A stretch of 64,000 nt of DNA from Atopomonas hussainii (GCF_900109735.1 NZ_FOAS01000004.1:1-64000); one strand, 5' to 3'; positions 1-8,393 are shown, counted from the stretch's first letter. A program made the numbers and translations. The notes: generated by a model not told the origin, from the sequence alone.

Positions 1-66
1 AGTCATGCGGGGAATCGAGCTGGTTTTCTGATTTTGCGCTGCGAATCGGCACTGGTGCTGGTGTGA

Positions 67-306
67 GGCTTAATAAATCAGCGTTTCCCTAAGCGAATTG
101 TGTACCGAGACACCCAGAGCTACATGGGCGTGCTTCTTGACGACAACAACCGCAAACCGCTCTGCCGCTTACATTTCAACCGCACTCAGAAGTACTTAGG
201 CCTGTTCGACAAAGACAAAAACGAAACACGTCACCCAATCGAAACGCTCGATGATATTTACACCTTTGCCGAGCATCTGAAAGGCTCTGTCAGCTACTAC
301 GAGTAA
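67..306 (+). pseudogene. 3' remnant of a type I restriction endonuclease-like gene
   Basis: The frame ending at 306 encodes about 79 residues that resemble the extreme C-terminus of the roughly 350-residue type I restriction endonuclease-like proteins (HsdR_N, COG4748 type): 'YRDTQSYMGVLLDDNN' followed by 'CRLHFNRTQKYLGLFD' and a 'LDDIYTFAEHL' helix. The same frame is closed by a stop at 64-66, and nothing upstream in the window continues the domain, so the catalytic part is missing. The only usable start is a GTG at 100. It lies next to a tRNA-Ser 3' fragment, so it probably belongs to an integrated island. The family assignment is from remembered motifs; the truncation is seen directly. Confidence 0.6.
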
Positions 307-318
307 GCCCTCAGTGAA

Positions 319-334
319 GCGCCAAGGAAGGCGC
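319..334 (+). terminator. Short GC hairpin after the restriction remnant
   Basis: A 5-bp perfect stem (gcgcc/ggcgc) with a six-base loop lies 13 bases after the stop of the restriction-like remnant. No T tract follows, so its role as a terminator is weak. Confidence 0.25.
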
Positions 335-450
335 ATAGACTCATGCCTAGAGAAAGGCCTACCATTCGTACAAAGAAAGCGTACAATCCAGCAACCGCAG
401 CACACCTAACTCATTGATTTTATTAGGCTTAGCGAAGAGAAAATTTCTCC

Positions 451-478
451 TAGGGTTCAAATCCCTATCTCTCCGCCA
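451..478 (+). tRNA. 3' fragment of a tRNA-Ser gene (probable island att repeat)
   Basis: A T arm (5-bp stem 451-455/463-467, loop TTCAAAT) is followed by a seven-base acceptor strand (468-474), discriminator G and encoded CCA (476-478). The acceptor strand would pair with GGAGAGA, the 5' end typical of gammaproteobacterial serine tRNAs, but that sequence and any D or anticodon arm are absent from the preceding 100 bases. This is therefore a partial gene. Tyrosine-recombinase islands that integrate at tRNA 3' ends leave exactly such a fragment at the distal junction, with the intact tRNA at the other end, here outside the window. Confidence 0.75.
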
Positions 479-491
479 TTTTTATGCTCGT

Positions 492-530
492 AAGCCCCTG
501 AAATTCTTAGAGTTTCGGGGGCTTCTTGCT
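492..530 (+). terminator. Rho-independent terminator of the ancestral tRNA-Ser gene
   Basis: A 12-bp stem (492-503 with 513-524, one G:U pair) and nine-base loop are followed by a T-rich run. It starts 14 bases after the tRNA CCA, as expected for the original tRNA transcription unit. Confidence 0.8.
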
Positions 531-586
531 TTTAGGCACTGGCAAAAGTGTCGAAAGCACAAAACTCAGCGAAAAAGGAACAACGC

Positions 587-1450
587 GTGAGACTCCTATT
601 AGCCCTAGCTATAACGCTGTTATGCCAAGAAGCCTTCGCCAGCATGCTACTCAGCGAGGACGCATTTACCGATCAATACATCAGGATCGCGCAACAGAAG
701 CATCCAGAGCTGATAATCAACAAGGTCGCCGCTCTTGAAGTGCAACTCAGTGAACGTGGCGAGGTCGATAGTGAGAGAACAGCTTTTCTCGACAATGCTT
801 ACCTAACTTATAAAAACGACCCAACAGCGTTTAATTCCGTAATGGCGCATTACACGCGCTCAATAAAAAACACTTTCTACCCGAGCACAGAACCGCTCGA
901 TAGCAAACGTCTTTTCCCGGTCATCAAGAGCAAAGCACACATCAAAACCCTTGATGCAATGTTAGCCAATGCCAAAAGCAAGCAGCCCTCACCCACTTAC
1001 CGCGAAGCATTAAATGAGGAGCTCTATGTCCTCTATGTGTTCGACAGTGAGACAACAATGCGCTTTGCCAGCCAGGAAGATATTAAAAATCTCGCAATTG
1101 CCGCCGAGGATCTTCGCGAACTGGCCATATCCAACCTCCGCGATGCGGTTGAGTTAACCCTGCAAGGTGATCCACACACGTTATCCATGCTGATTGCCGA
1201 TGGAAATTACGAGGCTTCTTTGATTCTGCTCGATAGTCTATGGAACAAAGAACAATTTCCCGTAAAAGGTAAAATTGTCGTCTACCTGCCTTCGCGCGAT
1301 TTACTGCTCATTACCGGCTCAGAAGACCCAGAAGGCCTCGCCAAAGCCAAAAGCATTGTTCTCGACCCAGAGCAACATTGGCCGCATATGATTTCACGCC
1401 AAGGTTTTATCCGCGAAGGCACCCGCTGGGAAGTGTTCGATAGCCTGTAG
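587..1450 (+). CDS. Exported DUF1444-like protein of unknown function
   Basis: The 287-residue product begins with a signal peptide (MRLLLALAITLLCQEAFAS) and resembles DUF1444 (the YtpQ family of Firmicutes) in its second half. The clearest blocks are 'LFPVIKSKAHI', 'LRELAISNLRDAVE', 'ADGNYEASLILLDSLW' and 'VVYLPSRDLLLITGSED'. I chose the GTG at 587 because an AAGGA lies seven bases upstream and the signal sequence starts there; a GTG at 548 would put a hydrophilic stretch in front of it. Bacillus YtpQ is thought to be cytoplasmic, so an exported version is notable. It is the first gene after the tRNA terminator and stands alone. The biochemical role is unknown. Confidence 0.7.
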   Translation: MRLLLALAITLLCQEAFASMLLSEDAFTDQYIRIAQQKHPELIINKVAALEVQLSERGEVDSERTAFLDNAYLTYKNDPTAFNSVMAHYTRSIKNTFYPSTEPLDSKRLFPVIKSKAHIKTLDAMLANAKSKQPSPTYREALNEELYVLYVFDSETTMRFASQEDIKNLAIAAEDLRELAISNLRDAVELTLQGDPHTLSMLIADGNYEASLILLDSLWNKEQFPVKGKIVVYLPSRDLLLITGSEDPEGLAKAKSIVLDPEQHWPHMISRQGFIREGTRWEVFDSL

Positions 1451-1478
1451 CACACTCACCACAACTCCACCTTTAATC

Positions 1479-1532
1479 AGGCCAAGTGTTTAATGCGCTG
1501 CTGCCTAACCTCAATAGGCAGTGGCCTTTCTT
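1479..1532 (+). terminator. Nested hairpin terminator after the DUF1444-like gene
   Basis: An inner 7-bp stem (1501-1507/1515-1521) sits inside an outer 6-bp stem (1479-1484/1522-1527), followed by tttcttc. The rest of 1451-1734 shows no gene; the AAGGAG at its end is the ribosome site of the next gene. Confidence 0.5.
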
Positions 1533-1734
1533 CAGGCGTTGTCCGCCCGATCAAGACATGCCCCGCACTGAGCTATAAGCATAGATAACCAGTAAGCCCT
1601 GGCCAAAAACTCCAACACAGCTAAGCAACTTGTCTTTAATATGGCTGTGCAGGGAAGCATCAATGAAAGACGCGCACACTATGCGCAATGGGAGTTGCTG
1701 CCCCTGCTAATCGTCTAAGCAAGGAGCAACCTCT

Positions 1735-3468
1735 GTGAAGCAAATACTCTTAGCCGCCGCTGCATGCCTGGCAGTCAGCCCTGCAATGGCCGCCAACTAT
1801 TGCGACAGTCGCGGCAGTAATAGCAGCTACGAATGGATCGCGGCGATCAGCCTCAATGGCATAAGCCAAGCCTCCGGCAATAACGGCGGCTACCTAGATG
1901 CAACCAATAAGCCGCCACTACAACTGAGCGGAAAAGGCGACAGGCTTGAACTCCGCCCTGGGTTCATAAGCACCCAGTACCCCGAAAACTGGGGCGTCTG
2001 GATTGATTTCAACCAAAATGCCACCTTCGAAAGCAACGAGTTGGTAATGACGGCGCAAGGCAACACCGCACAGTCCGCCATCATCAATCTGCCCGCTGGC
2101 GCCAGCGGCACCACGCGCATGCGCGTGCAAATGCGCTGGGGCTCTGCTGCACAGCCTTGTGGCAGTTACACCTACGGCGAAACCGAAGATTACTTGGTGC
2201 AGTTGCCGGGCGCGCCCAGTCAGGCGGCTTATCCTTACAGCTTGACCCTAGAGCCCGATTTCTGGGTGACGCGCAGCGGTGAGCTGGGTGATAGGTTAGC
2301 CATGATCGTAGAAAAAGACGGCACCCGAGTTTTAAGCCGTAACGCGGCAGGAAACCTGCGCGACCGCTACTCGAACCATCAAACAGGCAGTGTTTACAAA
2401 ATCTGGTTAGAGGCTTTTATTAACGGCGCGTACAAGCAAGTCTCTAACCTGATCACCTACCGACCCGGCACAACAGATCGCGTACTACTGAGCCGCGATG
2501 TGATTAACAACACCATTACTCCATCCGTTGACTTTCAAGGCGAGTGGATTATTGCCCCGGAAAATGCCGAACAAACCCGCCTACCGGCTCAGACCGGCCA
2601 ACCTTTAAGGTACCCCTTCGTGTATGGCGTGCGTTATCAGGTATGGGCTGAAGCCACGATCAATCAAAAGAGTGAGCCCATCTCGGTACCCCTAGCATTT
2701 CGCGAAGGTTTCCCATCGCCTTATATCGACGTGGAAGTCGAAGCCGATTTCCTATTGCGACACAACGGCCCGGCTAACAACTCGCTACTCTGGGTCATTC
2801 GTGAAGATGGCGTGGAAGTCTTTCGACAAGCAACGGGCAACGCTTCCCAGCTTCGTTACCCTTTCCAAACAGGGCGCAAATACAAGGTCTGGCTAGAGCA
2901 ATTGGTCGGGAATGAGTGGGTACTGGTGTCCGATGCCGAATACTTCTCGCCAGGTCTGAGCGATCAGCATCAGCTGACTATCGATACCAATCGGCAAATC
3001 ACCCGTAGCGGCACGCTCGGCGAGTCTGTGACCTGGGTTATCGAAGAAGGCGGTAATGTTGTGCTCAAGCGCTATGCGGGCAATGAGCTGGCGTATACCC
3101 ATTATCGCTTTGATCCAAACAAGCCCTACCGGGTCTGGCTGGTTCGCTTTGTCGATGGGTATTACCAGCGGGTCTCCAATGTCGTGCGCTATGGCCAAGG
3201 CAGCACCCCCACTGACGGCAGCGAGAATTTCTTGCCGCTCTACCAACTCGGTGTGGACGCCAATCAGCTCCTGACTCGTTCGCAAGGTAATCACACCATG
3301 TTGACCTGGGTTATCGAGCAGGACGGCGTCACTGTACTGGAGCGTCTGGCAAGCAACGAGCTGAGCTACCGCTACTTCAATTACAGCCCCGGCAAAACTT
3401 ACCGCTCGTGGCTAAAAGCTTATATTGACGGCCGCTATCAGCGGGTATCGCCCATCGTGACCTACTAA
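1735..3468 (+). CDS. Secreted GEVED-domain protein with five tandem repeats
   Basis: The 577-residue product has a signal peptide (cleavage after about residue 19) and a GEVED domain at about residues 20-155. The GEVED signatures are 'WGVWIDFNQNATFESNE' and 'GSYTYGETEDYLVQ'. The rest is five diverged repeats of about 80 residues, near 165, 250, 330, 415 and 500. Each has a pattern like 'TWVIEEGGNVVL', then 'KPYRVWLVRFVDGYYQRVSN', then an aromatic last strand. They look like beta-rich extracellular modules. The GTG start has AAGGAG about eight bases upstream. No sorting signal or catalytic motif is visible, so adhesion or surface binding is only a guess. It stands alone between two hairpin terminators. 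Confidence 0.75.
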   Translation: MKQILLAAAACLAVSPAMAANYCDSRGSNSSYEWIAAISLNGISQASGNNGGYLDATNKPPLQLSGKGDRLELRPGFISTQYPENWGVWIDFNQNATFESNELVMTAQGNTAQSAIINLPAGASGTTRMRVQMRWGSAAQPCGSYTYGETEDYLVQLPGAPSQAAYPYSLTLEPDFWVTRSGELGDRLAMIVEKDGTRVLSRNAAGNLRDRYSNHQTGSVYKIWLEAFINGAYKQVSNLITYRPGTTDRVLLSRDVINNTITPSVDFQGEWIIAPENAEQTRLPAQTGQPLRYPFVYGVRYQVWAEATINQKSEPISVPLAFREGFPSPYIDVEVEADFLLRHNGPANNSLLWVIREDGVEVFRQATGNASQLRYPFQTGRKYKVWLEQLVGNEWVLVSDAEYFSPGLSDQHQLTIDTNRQITRSGTLGESVTWVIEEGGNVVLKRYAGNELAYTHYRFDPNKPYRVWLVRFVDGYYQRVSNVVRYGQGSTPTDGSENFLPLYQLGVDANQLLTRSQGNHTMLTWVIEQDGVTVLERLASNELSYRYFNYSPGKTYRSWLKAYIDGRYQRVSPIVTY

Positions 3469-3480
3469 ACGAGCAATCTA

Positions 3481-3521
3481 CTAGCGACCGGGCTACGCCT
3501 GTAACGCGGCCCAGTCGCTAG
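3481..3521 (+). terminator. Hairpin after the GEVED-repeat gene
   Basis: A 13-bp stem with one mismatch (3481-3493/3509-3521) begins 13 bases after the stop codon. It lacks a T tract. Confidence 0.45.
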
Positions 3522-3688
3522 CAGCTCACGACGCTGAGACGCATATACCCAGCCCGGCTTATCCAAACGGCGTTAAGGCAATGCGTAGCAGCATAATGAC
3601 GGCCTCAGCTCTACTTAGCGATGTTGCGTGAGCTGTTTGACTCATTTTGATGCAGCAAGCCGCTATTCTTGCCGTACGCTGCGACATG

Positions 3689-3732
3689 AACAGCCCACAA
3701 GGTCGTTGGCTTTGTGGGCTGTTCTACTTCTA
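3689..3732. terminator. Strong 12-bp terminator in the 3469-3779 gap
   Basis: A perfect 12-bp stem (3689-3700/3712-3723) with an 11-base loop can serve the rightward GEVED gene and, read on the other strand, the leftward diguanylate cyclase. Apart from the two hairpins I see no gene or clear promoter in the 311 bases from 3469 to 3779. Confidence 0.65.
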
Positions 3733-3779
3733 GGTTTGATCCACACCTAATGTTTAACAGGCAAATCGCCTAAAAGCTT

Positions 3780-5642
3780 TCACAGCGAAGCCCGCACCAC
3801 GCGATTACGCCCGGCGGCTTTGGCTTGGTACAGCGCGCGGTCGGCGCGGTCGATGAGTTCGGTGGCGGTCATGCTATGGCTGTGCGGGGTGATCGCACTG
3901 ACGCCAAGGCTGAGGCTTAGGGCAATGGTTTGCCCATCCCAAGCGCCAGGGTGGCTTTGCACGTTGAGGCGGATGCGTTCGGCGAGCAGTTCGGCGGCGG
4001 TTACGTCGGTGTTAGGCAGCAAGGCAATGAACTCTTCACCGCCATAGCGCGCGCAGATATCGCTTTGCCGTAATGAGTTTTTGATCAGTTCGGCCACTTG
4101 GCGCAGACAGGTGTCGCCGGCTAGATGCCCGTGCTGGTCGTTGATTTGCTTGAAGTGGTCCATATCCATGATCAGCACTGCTAGCGGGTTCTTGTAGCGT
4201 TCGGCTTGATGCCACGCTTGCAGCAAAAATTCGTTAAACGCCTGACGGTTATACAAGCCGGTGAGGCCATCTTCACGGCTTAGGCGGGCCAGGCGCTGGT
4301 TGGCGCTGGACAGCTCTTGCAGGGTTTGCTCCAGCGCTTGGGTGCGCTCGCGGATGCGCTGTTCAAGTTGCTCATTCAAGCTGCGCTGCAAGGCTAAGGT
4401 GTGGGCTTGCTGCTCGCGTTGCTGTTTTTCTTGGCGAATCAGCGCTTTTTGCGCACGTTGCTTAGTCACTTCGGCTTGGCGAATGCGCGACGACAAGGCA
4501 TACGCAAAGATCACCACTTCCAACAGCGCGCCAATTTGCTGAAAGACCAAGGTGCCACCGGCAATCGGCAGCACGCCGGAGCCACTTAACACATGCAGGA
4601 AGGTGGCAATCACCAGCACGCCCCAGCCCAAGGCAAACAGCTTGGCCGGGGCATGTCCTTGCAGCCAACGGCGTAAGGCAAAGATCACCGCGCACACCGT
4701 GCACAACCCGACCACCGCGAAGCTGCTGAGCAGCGCCAGTTGATAGGGCATCAGCAGCCCTAACAGCAGAGCCAGCAGGCACAGGGCGATTAAGCCGCGC
4801 CCAACCACGCGAAAACCGCGCGACATTTGCCGGATTTGCAGGGCATCCCACGTGAACAAGCAGGCAAACAGCGCCGAAAGCGCGGCAAACACAATAAAAC
4901 TGCGCTGCTGCCACCACAGTGAGTCGGGCCATAGCCACTGAAAACCAAAGCCCAGTTGCGCCCACTGGTACAAGGCAAAACACAGCACAAACGCGCAATA
5001 GTTGAGATACACCCGCTGGCGCACGAGCACGGTCAGCAACAGGTTGTAGAGCAGCATCACTAACATGGCGCCGAAGAAGCCTCCCTGCAGAAGCAGCACG
5101 CGTTGCTCATCATTCATCAGCTGTTTGGGCGTTAATAGGCTGGCATCTAAATGCAGCGAACCTTGCGAGGCGATGCGCAGATAAATGTCTTGGCTGGCTT
5201 CGGCCGCCAGCTCAATGGGCACCAAGACTTGCCGGTGAAAATTGGGGCGCTGCTTAAAAGGCCGCTGATCGCCGCTTTGGATGTGCAGGCCATTTAAGAA
5301 GACATCCACTTCATCGAGCAGCGGATTGCCAATGCGCAAGTACCAGCTGCGTGCCACCGGCAATGGGTTGTGTAAGGTCAGACGTAGCCAGATGGCCGAT
5401 TGGCGATAGCCAAAGTTCACATCGGGGCGGTTATTCCATTGCCATTGGGCATCGGGCAGCTGGCGGATTTGGCTGAATGCTAAGCGGCCTGTGGGGTCTT
5501 CCACATACTGCCATTGTTCGCCCAGCGTATAAGGCCCCGCTTGCGGGATGACGCTCAGCTGTTGGTAATCTTCCGCACGCACCAGCGCGCTGCAGCACAG
5601 CAGCGTAAGAACCAGCAGCCAATGACGGGTGAGATACGGCAA
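3780..5642 (-). CDS. 7TMR-DISM diguanylate cyclase (GGEEF)
   Basis: This is a membrane diguanylate cyclase that makes c-di-GMP in response to an unknown periplasmic ligand. A signal peptide ending 'CCSALVRA' is followed by a periplasmic 7TMR-DISMED2-like sensor ('SAIWLRLTLHNPLP', 'WYLRIGNPLLDEVDVFLNG'), seven transmembrane helices, a coiled coil and a C-terminal GGDEF domain with an intact 'RYGGEEF' active site. No EAL domain follows. The start is uncertain: only TTG codons are available. I chose the one at 5642 because GGAGG lies just upstream; TTG at 5681 would add 13 residues and overlap a hairpin. It is monocistronic. Confidence 0.88.
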   Translation of the reverse strand: MPYLTRHWLLVLTLLCCSALVRAEDYQQLSVIPQAGPYTLGEQWQYVEDPTGRLAFSQIRQLPDAQWQWNNRPDVNFGYRQSAIWLRLTLHNPLPVARSWYLRIGNPLLDEVDVFLNGLHIQSGDQRPFKQRPNFHRQVLVPIELAAEASQDIYLRIASQGSLHLDASLLTPKQLMNDEQRVLLLQGGFFGAMLVMLLYNLLLTVLVRQRVYLNYCAFVLCFALYQWAQLGFGFQWLWPDSLWWQQRSFIVFAALSALFACLFTWDALQIRQMSRGFRVVGRGLIALCLLALLLGLLMPYQLALLSSFAVVGLCTVCAVIFALRRWLQGHAPAKLFALGWGVLVIATFLHVLSGSGVLPIAGGTLVFQQIGALLEVVIFAYALSSRIRQAEVTKQRAQKALIRQEKQQREQQAHTLALQRSLNEQLEQRIRERTQALEQTLQELSSANQRLARLSREDGLTGLYNRQAFNEFLLQAWHQAERYKNPLAVLIMDMDHFKQINDQHGHLAGDTCLRQVAELIKNSLRQSDICARYGGEEFIALLPNTDVTAAELLAERIRLNVQSHPGAWDGQTIALSLSLGVSAITPHSHSMTATELIDRADRALYQAKAAGRNRVVRASL

Positions 5643-5677
5643 TGCGCCTCCAAGGCGGGCGAAGCGTTCAGTCAATA

Positions 5678-5700
5678 GCAAGCCTGCCTGTCAGGCTTGC
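5678..5700 (-). terminator. 9-bp inverted repeat before the diguanylate cyclase
   Basis: A perfect stem (5678-5686/5692-5700) with a five-base loop lies in the leader of the leftward gene. It has no T tract, so it may be an operator or leader structure instead of a terminator. Confidence 0.3.
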
Positions 5701-5789
5701 TTGAAGTAAAGCACGCTGTAACGGCCAGCAATGTACTCTGGCGGCATTAATCAGCGTCTGCCCAACAGATTATCCGCAGGAGCGCTTCT

Positions 5790-6224
5790 ATGAATTGGGA
5801 CTTACCTTCACCTTTTGTGATTGATGTGCAGGTGTTGCCGCAACATATCGACGGCCTTGGCCACGCCAATAACGCTGTTTACGTGCAATGGCTGGAACAA
5901 GCCGCCTGGGCGCATTCGCAAGCGCTGGGTTTGAGTGTGCAAACCTATCAGCAGCTGGATCGCGGCATGGCCGTGGTGCGCCATGAGCTGGACTATCTGG
6001 CCTCGGCCTATTGCGACGAGGCGCTGCAAGTAGCGACTTGGCTGGTGGATTGCGACCGCAAGCTGCGCAGCTTTCGGCGTTTTCAAATTCGTCGCGTTAG
6101 CGATGGCGCCACCTTGCTGCGTGGGCGCACCACCTTTGCCTGTGTGGAGCTATCCAGCGGCAAACCCAAACGCATGCCGCCAGAGTTTGTCGCCGCTTAC
6201 GGGCAACTGACGACTGAGGCCTGA
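5790..6224 (+). CDS. Acyl-CoA thioesterase (4HBT hotdog family)
   Basis: The 144-residue protein is a single hotdog domain of the YbgC/FadM type, which hydrolyses acyl-CoA thioesters in the cytoplasm. The signature 'QHIDGLGHANNAVYVQWLEQ' near residues 18-37 carries the catalytic-type Asp and the conserved HANN turn. The length matches the family. The ATG has AGGAG nine bases upstream. dusC follows after 52 bases on the same strand. Substrate chain length cannot be read from the sequence. Confidence 0.85.
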   Translation: MNWDLPSPFVIDVQVLPQHIDGLGHANNAVYVQWLEQAAWAHSQALGLSVQTYQQLDRGMAVVRHELDYLASAYCDEALQVATWLVDCDRKLRSFRRFQIRRVSDGATLLRGRTTFACVELSSGKPKRMPPEFVAAYGQLTTEA

Positions 6225-6276
6225 CAGCGCCTAAGCCGCCCCCTACAATGCCGGCCCCGATTGTTTAGAGCCCGCT

Positions 6277-7245
6277 ATGCAGATTGCTTTGGCCCCGATG
6301 GAAGGCCTTGTCGATGCGCCCCTGCGCGACTTACTCACCCGCGTGGGCGGTGTGGACTGGTGCGTGACCGAGTTTATCCGCGTCACCGATCGCCTGTTGC
6401 CAGCCAAAGAGTTCTTCCGCTTAGCGCCGGAACTACTTAACGGCGCGCGCACCGCCGCCGGCGTGCCAGTGCGCGTGCAGCTGCTCGGCTCCGATCCTTA
6501 TTGCTTGGGCGATAACGCCGCGCTGGCCTGTCGCCTGGGCGCGCCGGTGGTGGATTTAAACTTCGGCTGCCCGGCAAAAACCGTTAACCGCCATCGCGGC
6601 GGCGCGGTGCTGTTGAAAGAGCCTGAAACCCTGCACCGCATCGTCAGCCAAGTGCGCGCCGCTATGCCCAAACACGTGCCGCTGACGGCGAAAATGCGCT
6701 TGGGTTATGAGGATGCCAGCCTCGCGCTGGACTGCGCACGCGCCATGGCCGACGGCGGCGCCAGCGAAATCATCGTGCATGCGCGCACCAAAGTGCAGGG
6801 CTACAAACCGCCAGCGCATTGGGGCTGGATTGCCCGCATTGCCGAGGCCGTGCCGGTGCCGGTGATGGCTAACGGCGAGATCTGGAGCGTCGAGGATTAC
6901 CGCCGCTGCATAGCCGAGTGCGGCGCGCGCGATGTGATGCTGGGCCGTGGCTTAGTGTCGCGCCCGGGGCTGGCTCGGCAGATCGCCGCAGAGATTCGCG
7001 GCGAAGTGGCTGATGACATGCACTGGGCCGAGTTGTGGCCGCTGCTGCAAGACTTCTGGCTTGAAGCGCGCAGCCGCATCGCGCCACGTCACTCGCCGGG
7101 TCGCCTTAAACAATGGCTAGCCATGCTGACGCGCTTCTACCCCGAAGCCGAAGTACTGTTTGGCCAGATCAAGCGCCTCACTACCCCGGCAGCGGTGGAC
7201 GCCGTGCTGGCCGAGTTTGCCCGCAGCACACCACACCGGGGTTAA
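6277..7245 (+). CDS. dusC: tRNA-dihydrouridine(16) synthase DusC
   Basis: This flavoenzyme reduces uridine to dihydrouridine in the tRNA D loop. At 322 residues it has the family length. It opens with '[18 protein letters not shown]', and the catalytic cysteine lies in '[19 protein letters not shown]'. The FMN-site blocks 'KMRLGYED' and '[10 protein letters not shown]' follow, with 'NGEIWS' and '[12 protein letters not shown]' near the C-terminus. The form of the N-terminus and the 'VTEFIRVT' block favour DusC over DusA or DusB. No regulatory feature is obvious upstream. Confidence 0.9.
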   Translation: MQIALAPMEGLVDAPLRDLLTRVGGVDWCVTEFIRVTDRLLPAKEFFRLAPELLNGARTAAGVPVRVQLLGSDPYCLGDNAALACRLGAPVVDLNFGCPAKTVNRHRGGAVLLKEPETLHRIVSQVRAAMPKHVPLTAKMRLGYEDASLALDCARAMADGGASEIIVHARTKVQGYKPPAHWGWIARIAEAVPVPVMANGEIWSVEDYRRCIAECGARDVMLGRGLVSRPGLARQIAAEIRGEVADDMHWAELWPLLQDFWLEARSRIAPRHSPGRLKQWLAMLTRFYPEAEVLFGQIKRLTTPAAVDAVLAEFARSTPHRG

Positions 7246-7266
7246 ACCGCGCGGTTATTTCATGGG

Positions 7267-7295
7267 TTGAAATCGCCACAGACGCCCCCACCTAT
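7267..7295 (+). promoter_or_regulatory. Heat-shock sigma-32-like promoter of the Hsp20 gene
   Basis: TTGAAA at 7267-7272 and CCCCAC at 7286-7291 are 13 bases apart, close to the sigma-32 pattern (CTTGAAA, 11-16 bases, CCCCAT). It lies about 85 bases upstream of the small heat-shock gene, leaving room for the leader described next. Confidence 0.55.
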
Positions 7296-7328
7296 TCAGT
7301 AAGCCGATGCTGCTAAGCGGGTCGGCGA

Positions 7329-7380
7329 GGGAAAGCTTTCCCACATCACTTTGCTGAATTTCAGGAGGTAACACCCCATG
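7329..7380 (+). promoter_or_regulatory. ROSE-like RNA thermometer over the Hsp20 ribosome site
   Basis: A palindromic hairpin (7329-7342) is followed by UUUGCUG (7350-7356), which can fold back on the Shine-Dalgarno region CAGGAGG (7362-7368) through a five-base loop. The CUG/CAG pairs, an opposed G-G and then U:A and U:G pairs match the anti-Shine-Dalgarno helix of ROSE elements. Such elements control small heat-shock genes in proteobacteria by melting at high temperature. Found by eye, not by a covariance search. Confidence 0.6.
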
Positions 7381-7800
7381 ACTAGCGCATTCTCTCTGGC
7401 CCCGTTGTTCCGTCACTCGGTGGGCTTTGATCGCTTAAACGACCTGTTCGAAGCCGCCCAGCGTAACGAAGGCACCAGCTACCCGCCCTACAACATGGAA
7501 AAAGTCGGCGATGATGCTTACCGCATCGTGATTGCCGTGGCTGGTTTCCATCAAGACGAGCTGGAACTTAACGTCGAGCGCGGTGTGCTCAGCGTGCAAG
7601 GCCGCAAGGCCGAGCGCAGCGAAGAAGGGGTGACTTACCTGCACCAAGGCATTGCCCAGCGCGGCTTCCGTCTGCAATTCCGCTTGGCCGACCATATCGA
7701 AGTGCAAGGCGCCAAGTTAGAACACGGCCTGCTGCGCATCGAACTTAAGCGCATCGTGCCGGAAGAAGCCAAGCTGCGGCAGATCCCCATCAGCGCCTAA
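7378..7800 (+). CDS. Small heat-shock protein, Hsp20/IbpA family
   Basis: The 140-residue protein carries an alpha-crystallin domain at about residues 35-130. Typical blocks are 'YRIVIAVAGFHQDELELNVERG', split across two strands, and 'YLHQGIAQRGFRLQFRLAD'. The C-terminal 'QIPI' is the IXI-type oligomerisation motif. It should act as an ATP-independent holdase that binds unfolding proteins for later refolding by DnaK/ClpB. The AGGAGG ribosome site is nine bases from the ATG and can be masked by the thermometer-like leader. A sigma-32-like promoter and a strong terminator bracket it as a single-gene unit. Confidence 0.92.
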   Translation: MTSAFSLAPLFRHSVGFDRLNDLFEAAQRNEGTSYPPYNMEKVGDDAYRIVIAVAGFHQDELELNVERGVLSVQGRKAERSEEGVTYLHQGIAQRGFRLQFRLADHIEVQGAKLEHGLLRIELKRIVPEEAKLRQIPISA

Positions 7801-7816
7801 GCGCGCCGCCTAAGCA

Positions 7817-7846
7817 AAAGCCCCGATTCGTTCGGGGCTTTTTTAT
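7817..7846 (+). terminator. Rho-independent terminator of the Hsp20 gene
   Basis: An 11-bp stem (7817-7827/7832-7842) is followed by a run of T. Confidence 0.9.
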
Positions 7847-7934
7847 TGCCCAGTTGGTCGGGCAACGCGTTGCTGGCATTGGCGCGTGCGTAAGCACTGG
7901 TTAGACTGCCGCGTTTTAACCCGCAGGTGCTGTG

Positions 7935-8384
7935 ATGGCCGCTAAAGTCGAACCCTTCTGGAAGCGCAAAACCCTCGCTCAGCTTGATCAAGAAGAGTGG
8001 GAATCGCTGTGCGATGGCTGCGGCTTGTGCTGCCTGCAAAAACTTGAGGATGAAGACGACGGCGGCGTGTACTACACGCGCATCGCCTGCAAGCTGCTAG
8101 ACCGCGACACCTGCCGCTGCACGGACTACCCCAATCGCCGTGCGCAAGTGCCCGACTGCATTCAGCTCACCGCTGCACAAGCCGACGAGTTCAAATGGCT
8201 GCCGCCGACCTGCGCCTATCGCTTAATCGCCGAAGGCAAAGACCTGCTGCCGTGGCACCCGCTGGTGTGCGGCGACCCGGACGCCGTGCATGCCGCGCGG
8301 GTGTCTTACGCCGGGCGTATGCTGTGCGAAAGCCAAGTCAAAGAAGATGATTGGGAAGACTACTTAATCTTCCGCGCAGGCTAA
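7935..8384 (+). CDS. YcgN/UPF0260-family cysteine cluster protein
   Basis: The 149-residue protein begins '[19 protein letters not shown]', typical of the UPF0260 (YcgN) family. It has the cysteine cluster CDGCGLCCL near residues 30-36, with further cysteines in '[17 protein letters not shown]', which suggests bound metal or an iron-sulphur centre. The function is not established. The ATG at 7935 follows a GTG in frame at 7932; I prefer the ATG. The SemiSWEET gene follows after nine bases, so the two are probably co-transcribed. Confidence 0.85.
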   Translation: MAAKVEPFWKRKTLAQLDQEEWESLCDGCGLCCLQKLEDEDDGGVYYTRIACKLLDRDTCRCTDYPNRRAQVPDCIQLTAAQADEFKWLPPTCAYRLIAEGKDLLPWHPLVCGDPDAVHAARVSYAGRMLCESQVKEDDWEDYLIFRAG

Positions 8385-8393
8385 GGGCAACGT

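Noticed and set aside
387-478. Complete tRNA-Ser gene
   Set aside because: No GGAGAGA 5' acceptor strand, D arm or anticodon arm is present in the 90 bases before the CCA.
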